The position numbers and the translations under genes were made by a program. Positions 43,935 to 52,729 of a DNA stretch of 64,000 nucleotides are shown here, in pieces. The stretch is from NCBI RefSeq assembly GCF_025847235.1, contig NZ_JAOZEW010000019.1, positions 60,641 through 124,640 on the forward strand. Direction: 5' to 3'. This DNA comes from Flavobacterium shii. GTDB taxonomy: Bacteria; Bacteroidota; Bacteroidia; Flavobacteriales; Flavobacteriaceae. Below the pieces are notes generated by a model. That model had not been told where the DNA came from and made no database searches. It was given only the letters and a program-made list of their open reading frames with translations. Every line of letters begins with the position of its first letter. Positions within the stretch are counted from its first letter, which is position 1.

Positions 43935-44930
43935 ATGTACAAATCAAAAATTACAAAAGATTTGAAATTGGAAAATAAAACCAACCCGATTATATTAAAC
44001 AATTTTGTCACCGAAAGTGGCGCTTCGTATGCTGCGATTAACCTAAGTTATGAACTTTTTGGTTTACCGTTACACACCGCGCCTATTGTTTTGGTAAATC
44101 ATGCATTAACAGGAAATGCCCAGGTTACGGGCGAAAATGGTTGGTGGAATGATTTAATTGGTGATAATAAAACCATCAATACTACAAAATATACAATTCT
44201 AGCCTTTAATGTTCCAGGAAATGGACATAACGGAACCTCGATTGAAAATCATACAGATTTTACCGCCAGAGATATTGCCCGAATTTTTATAAAAGGGATT
44301 GAGTTTTTAAAGATCAATCAATTATATGCAATTATAGGCGGTTCTGTAGGTGGCGGAATTGCATGGGAAATACTAGCATTAGAGCCTAAAATCACTAAAC
44401 ATTTAATACCGATTGCAACCGATTGGAAAGCAACCGATTGGTTAATTGCAAACTGCTATTTGCAAGAGCTAATCCTTAATAATTCTTCGAAGCCAATAGA
44501 AGATGCGCGTGTTCATGCGATGTTATGCTATCGCTCGCCAGATTCTTTCAAAGAGAAATTTCAGCGAACCAAAAATGAAGAACTAGCTATTTTTAACGTA
44601 GAAAGCTGGTTGGGTCATCACGGAAAAAAGTTGCAAAAAAGGTATCAAATTTCATCATATAAATTAATGAATCAGTTGCTTAAAACAATTGATATTACAA
44701 GGAATACAGCCGATTTTAAAACGCTATTATCAAAAACAACTGCCGATATCCATATCATAGGAATTAATTCGGACTTGTTTTTTACAGCAAAAGAAAATCA
44801 GGAGACCTATCAGGAATTAAAAAAGTTCAAAGAAAATGTTTCTTATAATGAAATAGATTCTGTTCACGGACATGATGCTTTTTTAATCGAGTACAAACAA
44901 TTAGATAAATTGCTTGCATCTATTTTTTAG
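43935..44930 (+). CDS. metX: Homoserine O-acetyltransferase (MetX-type alpha/beta hydrolase)
   Basis: Activates homoserine with acetyl-CoA for sulfhydrylation. It is 331 aa, at the short end for MetX. VLVNHALTGNAQ (about 53-64), the nucleophile elbow AIIGGSVGGGIAWEIL (Ser about residue 138) and the C-terminal catalytic His in VHGHDAFLIEY fit the alpha/beta-hydrolase acyltransferase family. The Asp is probably in GINSDLFF. It is directly behind a SAM-I riboswitch and 27 bp before thrA, which supports the methionine assignment. An acetyl rather than succinyl donor is inferred from family. Confidence 0.92.
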   Translation: MYKSKITKDLKLENKTNPIILNNFVTESGASYAAINLSYELFGLPLHTAPIVLVNHALTGNAQVTGENGWWNDLIGDNKTINTTKYTILAFNVPGNGHNGTSIENHTDFTARDIARIFIKGIEFLKINQLYAIIGGSVGGGIAWEILALEPKITKHLIPIATDWKATDWLIANCYLQELILNNSSKPIEDARVHAMLCYRSPDSFKEKFQRTKNEELAIFNVESWLGHHGKKLQKRYQISSYKLMNQLLKTIDITRNTADFKTLLSKTTADIHIIGINSDLFFTAKENQETYQELKKFKENVSYNEIDSVHGHDAFLIEYKQLDKLLASIF

Positions 44931-44957
44931 AGCAACATAAAATACAAGACAAATAAA

Positions 44958-47372
44958 ATGAAAATATTAAAATTTGGAGGTAAATCTCTATCAAACGGAG
45001 AAGGACTTAATAAAGTAGTTTCTATAATTATTGATAAAATAAACCAAGGCGAGAAAATTGCCGTAGTTGTTTCTGCCCGTGGGAACGCAACAGATGAACT
45101 AGAAGATATATTAACTATTGCCTCCAAAAATGGAAATTACAAACCATTATTGGAGAGTTTTAAAACATACCAGGTTTCTGAATATAAAGAGGTTGATTTT
45201 TCTGAAGAGTTTAATGTTCTAGATAAACTTTTTGAAGGTGTTAGTTTAATTGGTGATTATAGTAAGAAGATAAAAGATCAGATTCTTTCAAAAGGAGAGT
45301 TACTTTCGGCTAAATTATTGACTGCAATCTTAATCGAAAAGGGAGTTCCTGCAAATTTTGCCGATTCCAGAGAGCTGCTTAAAACTGATTCTAAATTTGG
45401 CGATGCACAACTTCTTGAGCAATTATCTAAGAAAAATGTAATTAACTATTTTAAGCAACATAACGGTTCTACAGTTAATGTGGTTACAGGTTTTATTGGC
45501 TCAAACAATAATAATGATACGACCACTTTAGGAAGAAACGGTAGTAATTATACTGCTTCTTTATTGGCTAATTATCTTGATGCAGAAGAGCTTCAGAATT
45601 TTACTCACGTAGATGGGATTTATACTGCAAACCCGGATTTAGTAAGAGATGCTAAAAAAATAGAATTTTTATCATTCAATGAAGCAAATGAGTTAGCCAA
45701 TTTTGGAGCAACCATTTTACATGCAAAAACGATTATTCCATTAATCGAAAAAAATATTCCGCTTCGTATTTTAAATACATTCAATCACGAAAATCGCGGA
45801 ACATTAATCACTTCAGATTCTGCCAAAGAAGGAATTAAAACACTTTCGGTATTAGAAAACTTATCATTGGTTAATCTAGAAGGTCGTGGATTACTTGGTA
45901 AAGCTGGTGTAGATGCCCGTATTTTTAAAGTAATGGGGGATAATGATATTAGTGTTAGTATTATCTCACAAGGTTCGTCTGAAAGAGGAATTGGGCTTGT
46001 TGTTGCTACAGATAAAGCGACAACAGCAATGATAGAATTAGAAAAAGAATTTGAAAATGACTTTTATTCTAAAGATGTTAACCAAATTACTGTTACCGAT
46101 AATGTTTCGGTTATCTCTATAATCGGACAAGATTTGAGTACTTTCCACAAACCATATACTGCTTTAATCAAGAATAAAATTGTTCCGATTTTGTTTAATA
46201 ATACCGTCACAGGTAAAAACGTGAGTTTGGTAGTTAAAAAATCAGAACTTCATAAAGCCTTAAATGTAATTCACGGTGAGATATTTGGAGTTTCTAAGAA
46301 AATTAATATTGCCATTTTTGGTCACGGTTTGGTTGGCGGAACTTTGATTAATCAAATTTTAGCTTCAGCAGCAAGTATCGAAAAACGTAAAGATATTAAG
46401 CTGAATGTTTTTGCAATTGCCAATTCTAAAAAGGTACTTTTAAATAAGAAAGGCGTTACTACAGATTGGAAAAAAGATATCGAAAACAATGGAGTTGCTT
46501 ATACAATCAAGGATGTTATTGCTTATGCAAATGAGCATCATCTGGAGAATTTAATTGCGATTGATAATACCGCAAGTGCAGCTTTTGTTGAAAATTACAT
46601 TTCATTGATAGAAAGTAGTTTTGATTTGATTTCATCTAATAAAGTGGCAAATACACTTAGTTATGGCTTTTATAAAGAACTAAGAAAAGCATTGGCAGAC
46701 AATCAAAAGAACTATTTGTATGAAACCAATGTTGGAGCAGGATTGCCATTAATTGATACAATAAAATTATTACACCTTTCGGGTGAAAATATCACTAAGA
46801 TAAAAGGAGTTTTCTCAGGAACGTTGAGCTATTTATTTAATAATTTCTCTGCCAAAGATGCTCCGTTTAGTCAGATTTTACAAGAAGCTATTGATAACGG
46901 ATATACAGAACCAGATCCTCGTGAGGATTTATGTGGTAATGATGTTGGTAGAAAATTATTGATTTTAGCTAGAGAACTAGATTTACAAAATGAATTCGAA
47001 GAAATCTCTATTCAGAATTTAATTCCAGAGCATTTACGTGAAGGTAACGTTTCTGATTTCTTGACTAAATTAAAAGAATTTGATCCAATTTATGATAAGA
47101 TAAAAAAAGAACAAAAACCAAATCACGTCTTAAGATATATTGGTGAGTTATCTGGAGATTTGCAAAATGATAAAGGAGTTCTCGAAGTGAAATTAGTTTC
47201 AGTGCCTTCAGATACAGCATTAGGCGGATTAAAAGGATCTGATTCTTTCTTCGAGATTTACACAGAATCTTACGGAGACAGACCAATCGTAATACAAGGT
47301 GCTGGTGCTGGTTCGGCAGTAACTGCGAGAGGTGTATTTGGAGATATATTGAGATTGTCTGATAAAGAATAG
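44958..47372 (+). CDS. thrA: Bifunctional aspartokinase / homoserine dehydrogenase
   Basis: Catalyses the first and third steps from aspartate to homoserine, for threonine and methionine. It is 804 aa. The aspartokinase domain opens with MKILKFGGKSLSNGEG (KFGGxS motif) and has HVDGIYTANPDLV. Two ACT-like regulatory domains lie at about 300-445 (VNLEGRGLLGKAGVDARI). The dehydrogenase domain starts near 450 (IAIFGHGLVGGTLINQI) with SNKVANT, FSGTLSY near 620, and the intact signature GYTEPDPREDLCGNDVGRK near 650. Fused enzymes of this type are feedback regulated through the ACT domains. It follows metX by 27 bp in the riboswitch-controlled unit. Confidence 0.96.
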   Translation: MKILKFGGKSLSNGEGLNKVVSIIIDKINQGEKIAVVVSARGNATDELEDILTIASKNGNYKPLLESFKTYQVSEYKEVDFSEEFNVLDKLFEGVSLIGDYSKKIKDQILSKGELLSAKLLTAILIEKGVPANFADSRELLKTDSKFGDAQLLEQLSKKNVINYFKQHNGSTVNVVTGFIGSNNNNDTTTLGRNGSNYTASLLANYLDAEELQNFTHVDGIYTANPDLVRDAKKIEFLSFNEANELANFGATILHAKTIIPLIEKNIPLRILNTFNHENRGTLITSDSAKEGIKTLSVLENLSLVNLEGRGLLGKAGVDARIFKVMGDNDISVSIISQGSSERGIGLVVATDKATTAMIELEKEFENDFYSKDVNQITVTDNVSVISIIGQDLSTFHKPYTALIKNKIVPILFNNTVTGKNVSLVVKKSELHKALNVIHGEIFGVSKKINIAIFGHGLVGGTLINQILASAASIEKRKDIKLNVFAIANSKKVLLNKKGVTTDWKKDIENNGVAYTIKDVIAYANEHHLENLIAIDNTASAAFVENYISLIESSFDLISSNKVANTLSYGFYKELRKALADNQKNYLYETNVGAGLPLIDTIKLLHLSGENITKIKGVFSGTLSYLFNNFSAKDAPFSQILQEAIDNGYTEPDPREDLCGNDVGRKLLILARELDLQNEFEEISIQNLIPEHLREGNVSDFLTKLKEFDPIYDKIKKEQKPNHVLRYIGELSGDLQNDKGVLEVKLVSVPSDTALGGLKGSDSFFEIYTESYGDRPIVIQGAGAGSAVTARGVFGDILRLSDKE

Positions 47373-47466
47373 ATATTTTAGATTTCTGAAAGCGTATTTC
47401 CCAAAGTTTATTATTTTTACTATAGAGTAATAGTACTCGAAATATTTAAGTTTAAAATTAAAAAAA

Positions 47467-48102
47467 ATGGTACCATTTAATGAACTTATAGGTTTTATGT
47501 TAGCAGCATTTCTTCTGGTATTAACCCCGGGACCGAACATGCTTTATTTGATTTCAAGGTCTATTACCCAAGGTAAAAAGGCTGGAATAATTTCGTTAAC
47601 CGGAATAGTCTTTGGGTTTTTATTTCATATTGTTTTAGTATCATTTGGAATAACGGCTCTTTTATTTGCTGTTCCTTTTGCATATCTAATTTTAAAAACG
47701 TTAGGAGTTGTCTATCTTTTGTATCTGGCTTTTCAGGCAGTTAACCCAAATGGGAAAAACATGTTTGAAGTAAATGATAAATTAACAATCGATAAACCTG
47801 GTAAGTTGTTTGGTATTGGTTTTTTAACAAGTGTTCTAAATCCTAAAATAGCAATGTTTTATTTGTCATTTTTCCCACAGTTTATAAAACCAGAACATGG
47901 CTCAATAATGATGCAAAGTTTGCAATTAGGAATTACTCAGGCAACCATAAGTTTTACTGTAAATTTTGTAATTGTATTAACAGCATCAAGAATGGCAGTA
48001 TTTTTTGCAACAAAGCCTACATGGTTAAAAATTCAGAAATGGTTTATGGCTGGAGTTTTGACCTCAATGGCAATAAAAATAGCTTTTTCGAAAGCAAAAT
48101 AA
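47467..48102 (+). CDS. LysE family amino acid exporter
   Basis: A 211-aa inner-membrane protein with about six helices, typical of LysE/RhtB exporters: LAAFLLVLTPGPNMLYLISR (about residues 13-32) is the family signature, then FGFLFHIVLVSFGITALLF and GFLTSVLNPKIAMFYLSFFP. The substrate is an amino acid or derivative; homoserine, threonine or methionine would suit the neighbours, but this is inference. It lies 94 bp after thrA and 16 bp before the OsmC gene, so it is probably in the same transcription unit with OsmC. Confidence 0.88.
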   Translation: MVPFNELIGFMLAAFLLVLTPGPNMLYLISRSITQGKKAGIISLTGIVFGFLFHIVLVSFGITALLFAVPFAYLILKTLGVVYLLYLAFQAVNPNGKNMFEVNDKLTIDKPGKLFGIGFLTSVLNPKIAMFYLSFFPQFIKPEHGSIMMQSLQLGITQATISFTVNFVIVLTASRMAVFFATKPTWLKIQKWFMAGVLTSMAIKIAFSKAK

Positions 48103-48118
48103 AATAAAAACAAAAAAC

Positions 48119-48550
48119 ATGAAAGTAACCTTAGACAGAGTAAACGATGCGTTTCATTTTAAGCTCAAAAATGAACGTGGTCATGTAGTTGATGTGGATA
48201 GCAGAGCCGAATTTGGCGGAAGCGATTTAGGTGCAAGTCCAATGGAATTAGTATTGATGGGAGTTGCAGGATGCAGCGCTATTGATATGATTTCGATTTT
48301 AAAGAAACAACGTCAGGAAATAACCTCATTTAAAGCTGAGGTTGAAGGAGAGCGTGTGCAAGTTGGAGAGGCAAAACCTTTTAAAGAAATCTTTGTGGTT
48401 TTTTATTTAGAGGGTGATATTAATCCTGAGAAAGCACAACGAGCAGCACAGCTTTCTTTTGAAAAATACTGCTCAGTTGGTAAAACTGTTGAACCAACAG
48501 CCACAATAAAATATAAAGTGGTTTTAAATAATGAAGAATTAGGAAAGTAA
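48119..48550 (+). CDS. OsmC family peroxiredoxin-like protein
   Basis: A 143-aa protein of the OsmC/Ohr fold. The two redox Cys are present: Cys52 in LMGVAGCSAIDM and Cys118 in FEKYCSVG. The mid-protein DSRAEFGGSDLGASPMELVL is a family feature. OsmC proteins reduce organic peroxides with dithiol help. Position among met genes suggests it may handle sulfur-linked oxidants, which is inference. It is 16 bp after the LysE gene. Confidence 0.9.
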   Translation: MKVTLDRVNDAFHFKLKNERGHVVDVDSRAEFGGSDLGASPMELVLMGVAGCSAIDMISILKKQRQEITSFKAEVEGERVQVGEAKPFKEIFVVFYLEGDINPEKAQRAAQLSFEKYCSVGKTVEPTATIKYKVVLNNEELGK

Positions 48551-48699
48551 GCAATGAGATAATTAAATAACTCTCGGACTTTACTATTAAAATAAAAGAA
48601 CTGTTTTGGTTAAGATTATATCAAATTTCTTTGCAAATCTCTGTGCTTCGTTTGAGAATATTTGCATAATAGCTCTTTAAGAATAAAATAAAAAACAAA

Positions 48700-49872
48700 A
48701 TGAATGATCAAGAATTTGGTTTTGAAACTAAAGCCATAAGAACACAATTAGAAAGAACACAGTATTTAGAACACTCAGTGCCATTGTACTTATCGTCAAG
48801 TTTTGTATTTGAGGATGCCGAAGATATGCGTGCTTCATTTACAGAAGAGAAAGACAGAAATATTTATAGCCGTTTTAGTAATCCAAACACAACCGAATTT
48901 GTAGATAAAATTTGCAAAATGGAAGGAGCAGAAGCTGGTTATGCTTTTGCAACAGGAATGGCTGCAGTGTATTCTACTTTTGCAGCTTTATTAAATGCTG
49001 GAGATCATATTGTATCTGCTAGTAGTGTTTTTGGTTCAACTCATGCTTTGTTTGTGACTTATTTTCCAAAATGGAATATTGAAACTTCTTATTTTGATAT
49101 TAATAAACCAGAAACAATTGAGAGTTTTATTAAACCGAATACAAAAATATTATATGCCGAGTCGCCTACAAATCCTGGTGTCGATGTAATTGATTTGGAA
49201 TTGCTAGGAACGATTGCTAAAAAACACAATTTGATTTTAATTATTGATAACTGTTTTGCAACGCCATACATTCAGCAGCCTATAAAATACGGTGCTCATT
49301 TGGTAGTACATTCAGCTACTAAATTAGTCGATGGTCAAGGTCGTGTTTTGGGAGGGGTAACAGTTGGAAATGCGGATTTAATTAGACAAATTTACTTGTT
49401 CTCGAGAAATACAGGACCAGCTTTATCTCCATTTAATGCTTGGATTTTGTCAAAAAGTTTAGAGACATTGGCTGTACGTGTAGAGAAACATTGCGAGAAT
49501 GCGCTTAAAGTTGCTGAGTTTCTAGAAGCGCACCCAAATGTGAACAGCATTAAATATCCGTTCTTAAAGTCACATCCGCAATATGAAATTGCCAAAAAAC
49601 AAATGCTTTTAGGTGGCAATATTATAGCTTTTGAAATAAAAGGCGGAATAGAAGCTGGTAGAAAATTTTTGGATAAAATAAAATTATGTTCATTATCTGC
49701 TAATATTGGAGATACCAGAACAATTGTAACACATCCAGCTTCGACTACACACAGTAAATTGTCTGAAGAAGATCAATTAGCAGTTGGTATTACACAAGGT
49801 CTAGTTCGTGTTTCGGTAGGTTTAGAAACAGTAAAAGATGTAATTGCCGATTTAGAGCAAGCGCTTTCTTAG
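48700..49872 (+). CDS. Trans-sulfuration PLP enzyme (O-succinyl/O-acetylhomoserine sulfhydrylase, MetZ-like)
   Basis: A 390-aa Cys/Met metabolism PLP enzyme. The start FETKAIRTQLERTQYLEHSV and SSSFVFEDAEDMR resemble O-succinylhomoserine sulfhydrylase (MetZ). The PLP Lys is in VVHSATKLVDGQG (about residue 207), with AESPTNPGVDVIDLE before it and HPASTTHSKLSEEDQLAVGI near the end. It differs from MetY (430 aa) at 40032. Substrate could be O-acetylhomoserine or cystathionine precursors, so MetB is an alternative. It lies 150 bp after OsmC and before the rrf2 control region. Confidence 0.88.
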   Translation: MNDQEFGFETKAIRTQLERTQYLEHSVPLYLSSSFVFEDAEDMRASFTEEKDRNIYSRFSNPNTTEFVDKICKMEGAEAGYAFATGMAAVYSTFAALLNAGDHIVSASSVFGSTHALFVTYFPKWNIETSYFDINKPETIESFIKPNTKILYAESPTNPGVDVIDLELLGTIAKKHNLILIIDNCFATPYIQQPIKYGAHLVVHSATKLVDGQGRVLGGVTVGNADLIRQIYLFSRNTGPALSPFNAWILSKSLETLAVRVEKHCENALKVAEFLEAHPNVNSIKYPFLKSHPQYEIAKKQMLLGGNIIAFEIKGGIEAGRKFLDKIKLCSLSANIGDTRTIVTHPASTTHSKLSEEDQLAVGITQGLVRVSVGLETVKDVIADLEQALS

Positions 49873-49882
49873 ATTATAGATT

Positions 49883-49920
49883 TAAGTCCCGATCCTGAAA
49901 TATCGGGACGGGATAGATTA
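49883..49920. repeat. Short inverted repeat of the GTCCCGAT family
   Basis: GTCCCGAT (49889-49896) pairs with ATATCGGGAC. The reverse complement of CGGGACGGGATAG matches the core CTATCCCGTCCCG found near 62397, so this is one member of a dispersed intergenic repeat. Confidence 0.5.
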
Positions 49921-49929
49921 TAATATATT

Positions 49930-49980
49930 GACGATTTTTGACTGTAGATTTATTACGGTTAAAAATCGTCATTTTTTTTG
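49930..49980 (+). terminator. Terminator after the MetZ-like gene
   Basis: GACGATTTTT (49932-49941) pairs with AAAAATCGTC (49961-49970) with a 19-nt loop, then a long T run. Confidence 0.75.
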
Positions 49981-50186
49981 AATTGTTGTTTTGGTAAAAA
50001 ATCTACTTTTGTTAATACTGAAATTGGGACTAAATTAATTAAACTATACTTGTCCCGTAGAACTTAGTCGTTCATTCTGTTATTTTTCTCGTACAAAAAA
50101 CCTATTTTTGTTGCAGAAAAACATACAGCTTGTAAATTTTAGATAGAAATCTTGAATTTGCATTTTGCAATCTAAAATTTATATAA

Positions 50187-50597
50187 ATGCTTTCAAAGAA
50201 AACAAAATACGGAATTAAGGCACTTACTTTTTTGGCCAGACAGGAAGATCAAACTCCTGTGCAAATAGCTGAAATTGCCAGAAGTGAAAATATTTCGATA
50301 AAATTTTTGGAGAGTATTTTATTGTTACTTCGTAACTCTGGTTTTCTTGGGGCAAAAAAAGGAAAAGGCGGTGGTTACTACTTGATTAAAGATCCCAAAG
50401 ATATTAGCATGGCTAAAGTATATCGCATCCTCGAAGGTCCAATTGCTTTGCTTCCTTGTGCCAGTCATAATTTTTATGAAAAATGCGATGATTGTGCAGA
50501 CGAAACTACTTGTGCAGCAAGACGTTTAATGACCGAGATTAGAGATAATACACTAAAGGTTTTGGAGAATAATTCACTGGCTGATATCGCATTTTAA
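50187..50597 (+). CDS. Rrf2 family transcriptional regulator with a Cys cluster
   Basis: A 136-aa regulator. The winged helix (about 1-85) has MLSKKTKYGIKALTFLAR, the recognition region SIKFLESILLLLRNSGFLG and the wing KGKGGGYYL. Cys91, Cys100, Cys103 and Cys109 (PCASHNFYEKCDDC, TTCAARR) form a cluster in the place where IscR/NsrR-type members bind an Fe-S cluster, which suggests iron-sulfur or thiol sensing. The location between methionine genes and the sulfate assimilation run makes it a candidate regulator of sulfur genes, in the manner of CymR, but CymR itself lacks such a cluster. Targets cannot be proven here. Confidence 0.9.
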   Translation: MLSKKTKYGIKALTFLARQEDQTPVQIAEIARSENISIKFLESILLLLRNSGFLGAKKGKGGGYYLIKDPKDISMAKVYRILEGPIALLPCASHNFYEKCDDCADETTCAARRLMTEIRDNTLKVLENNSLADIAF

Positions 50598-50708
50598 AGA
50601 AAATTTTGAACTATATAAACTATGTAAGGCAATACAAGTGTTGCTTTAAAAATATAAATTTTGTAAGCTTTTATTAAATGAACTTATGTCACTTATATTG
50701 TGGAGAAA

Positions 50709-51491
50709 TTAAAAAATCAATTTATATCCAGCTAAAAAAAGCATTACTGCAATAGCATTTCTAAGGAATAAATCAGGCACTTTTCCGCTTAACATACTTC
50801 CTATGAAAATCCCGGGAAGTGATCCCATTAATAATTGTGCTAGTAGAGTTAAATCCAAATTTCCCATTGAGGCATGTCCTATTCCTGCAACCAAAGTTAA
50901 AGGAACAGCGTGAGCAATCTCAGTTCCTACCAAGCGAGGTGTTGGTAAAAGCGGATAGAGGAAAAATAAAGTAACCGTACCCAAAGCCCCAGCTCCTATT
51001 GACGTAAGTGTTACGGTTGCTCCAAGTAATACGCCAATCCCAATGGTTAGCATATTTTGCGTATGGCTTTCACTGTGAAATTTATCGCCAGCGTGTTTTT
51101 GAGAGTATATTAATAATTTTTTTTTGAATAAAATTGCAATCGAAGTAAAAAGCAATGCCCAGCCTAAACTATATTTTATAACCGCATTTATGGTTGTAAT
51201 ATCAGTTTTAATACTGTTTAATACCCATAAAGTCAATAAAGCAGCAGGAACACTACCTAAAGTAAGCCAGCCAGTAATTTTCCAATTGATGTTTCCTTTT
51301 TTATGATGTACAAATACGCCTCCCATCTTGGTAAAAGCGGCGTATAATAAATCGGTACCAACTGCTGTTGTAGGAGGGATGCCGAACCATAATAAAATTG
51401 GAGTCATTAAAGAACCGCCTCCAACGCCTGTTAATCCGACAACAAAACCAACAACTAAACCTGCAATTACGAGACCTATTTGGAAATCCAT
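50709..51491 (-). CDS. TauE/SafE family membrane permease (first copy)
   Basis: A 260-aa integral membrane protein with about eight helices. The family repeat appears twice: GFVVGLTGVGGGSLMTPILL near the N-terminus and LGATVTLTSIGAGALGTVTL in the second half, with FGIPPTTAVGTDLLYAAFTK and PRLVGTEIAHAVPLTLVAGI. These permeases export sulfite/sulfoacetate or import sulfate and similar anions. The start at 51491 (MDFQIGLVIAG) is preferred; the ATG at 51518 adds nine residues. It is transcribed opposite to the neighbouring rrf2 gene and divergently from the second TauE gene. Confidence 0.87.
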   Translation of the reverse strand: MDFQIGLVIAGLVVGFVVGLTGVGGGSLMTPILLWFGIPPTTAVGTDLLYAAFTKMGGVFVHHKKGNINWKITGWLTLGSVPAALLTLWVLNSIKTDITTINAVIKYSLGWALLFTSIAILFKKKLLIYSQKHAGDKFHSESHTQNMLTIGIGVLLGATVTLTSIGAGALGTVTLFFLYPLLPTPRLVGTEIAHAVPLTLVAGIGHASMGNLDLTLLAQLLMGSLPGIFIGSMLSGKVPDLFLRNAIAVMLFLAGYKLIF

Positions 51492-51713
51492 AAATAATTT
51501 TTTGGGTAAAAATAACAACTATTTCATAATTATCCTATGGATATGGTAGACTTTAAGAATGTATTTTGAAAATTGAAATTGTTGTAATTTTATATTACTG
51601 AAATACAGCGAAATACGTTTTGTTGTTTATTGAATTATTTTGTTAGATTGTTAAAAGTATGTTATGGTGTAACTTAAAGGGAATTAGAGGTATAAAAAAA
51701 TCTAATATTGTTT

Positions 51714-51739
51714 TGATATTTAGAAATAAGTATTAATTT
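51714..51739 (+). promoter_or_regulatory. Promoter of the sulfate assimilation operon
   Basis: TTTTG (51713-51717), about 18-nt spacer, TAATTTTG (51733-51740), an exact TAnnTTTG. It lies about 60 bp before the second TauE/SafE gene. Confidence 0.7.
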
Positions 51740-51750
51740 TGCATAATAAT

Positions 51751-51782
51751 CTATTAGCCCGATAGGGTAATAGATTTTTGAA
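51751..51782 (+). promoter_or_regulatory. Hairpin with T run in the leader of the sulfate assimilation operon
   Basis: CTATTAgCCC and GGGTAATAG form a 9-bp stem (one bulge) around GATA, followed by ATTTTTG, some 10 nt after the predicted transcription start. It may be an attenuator/terminator or, as a palindrome CCCGATAGGG, an operator. No leader ORF is seen here. Confidence 0.5.
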
Positions 51783-51802
51783 ACAAAGTATCATTTAGGA
51801 AT

Positions 51803-52705
51803 ATGGAAAAAGAGCTGAAATTAAATACTGTAGCAATAAAGCAAGGGGAATCGTTCTCGAAAAAATTATGGGTTGTAATTCCTGCTGTGTTATTGTTGGG
51901 TTTGATTTTGGTATTAGTTTATAATCATCATGCTGAATTTTCCTGGAAAGCTCTTTTGGATGGATTTAATCAGGAATTTTTAGTATTTTTCTTAATTGGC
52001 GCTTTTGCACAATTGGTAGATGGAACGTTGGGAATGGGTTACGGAGCTACTTCTACATCCTTTTTGTTAGCTTATGGAGTTTCTCCGGTTGTTAGTAGCG
52101 GAGGCGTTCACGTAGCAGAAATGTTTACAACGGGAGCATCGGCGATATCTCATCACAAGTTTGGGAATATCAATAAAAAATTGGTTAAGAATTTATTAAT
52201 ACCGGGAGTTTTAGGGTCAATTACAGGAGCTTATTTACTATCAGATGTAATCGACGGAGATGTTATTAAGCCATTTATTGCAGTTTACATGATTGTATTG
52301 GCGATAATAATCATCAGAAAAGCATTAGCCAAAACCATCGTTAAAAAGAAAACGAAACGATTAGGAATCTTAGCGACCTTTGGAGGTTTTATGGATTCTG
52401 TTGGTGGCGGAGGTTGGGGACCAATTGTAACTTCGACATTGTTAGGAAGAGGAAGAAATCCTCGTTATACAATTGGGTCAGTAAATGCAGCCGAGTTTGC
52501 AGTATCGTTTGCAAGTGGGATAACATTTATGCTTTTTGGAGGAATTCACGGATGGCAAGTTATAGTAGGTTTAATTTTGGGTGGTGTAATAGCTGCTCCT
52601 CTTGCTGCTTTTTTAGTGAATAAAATTAAAAGAAAGCCAATGATGGTGGCAGTAGGAATATTAATTATCCTTTTGAGTTTAAAAACATTATCTAAATTAT
52701 TGTAA
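51803..52705 (+). CDS. TauE/SafE family permease, probable sulfate/sulfite transporter
   Basis: A 300-aa membrane protein with about eight helices. Signature segments are IGAFAQLVDGTLGMGYGATS (about 67-86), SSGGVHVAEMFTTGASAISH and the second repeat ATFGGFMDSVGGGGWGPIVT. It is the first gene of the run that goes on to cysH, cysD, cysN and sulfite reductase. No CysTWA or SulP transporter is in the window, so a role in sulfate uptake is a reasonable inference; sulfite export is the alternative known for the family. It is 24 bp before cysH, and its start region shares a 15-bp word with that of cysH. Confidence 0.87.
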   Translation: MEKELKLNTVAIKQGESFSKKLWVVIPAVLLLGLILVLVYNHHAEFSWKALLDGFNQEFLVFFLIGAFAQLVDGTLGMGYGATSTSFLLAYGVSPVVSSGGVHVAEMFTTGASAISHHKFGNINKKLVKNLLIPGVLGSITGAYLLSDVIDGDVIKPFIAVYMIVLAIIIIRKALAKTIVKKKTKRLGILATFGGFMDSVGGGGWGPIVTSTLLGRGRNPRYTIGSVNAAEFAVSFASGITFMLFGGIHGWQVIVGLILGGVIAAPLAAFLVNKIKRKPMMVAVGILIILLSLKTLSKLL

Positions 52706-52729
52706 TAATCATTTAGGAATATCAAGAAT

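Larger units (their letters stand above)
49873..50186. other. 314-bp gap before the rrf2 regulator
   Basis: It contains the inverted repeat, the terminator above, a candidate promoter (TTG - 18 nt - TACTTTTG, about 49983-50011), an ACTTGTCCCGTAG word near 50048-50060 within an inverted pair GGGAC/GTCCC, and another TATTTTTG box near 50104. No gene. Confidence 0.5.
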
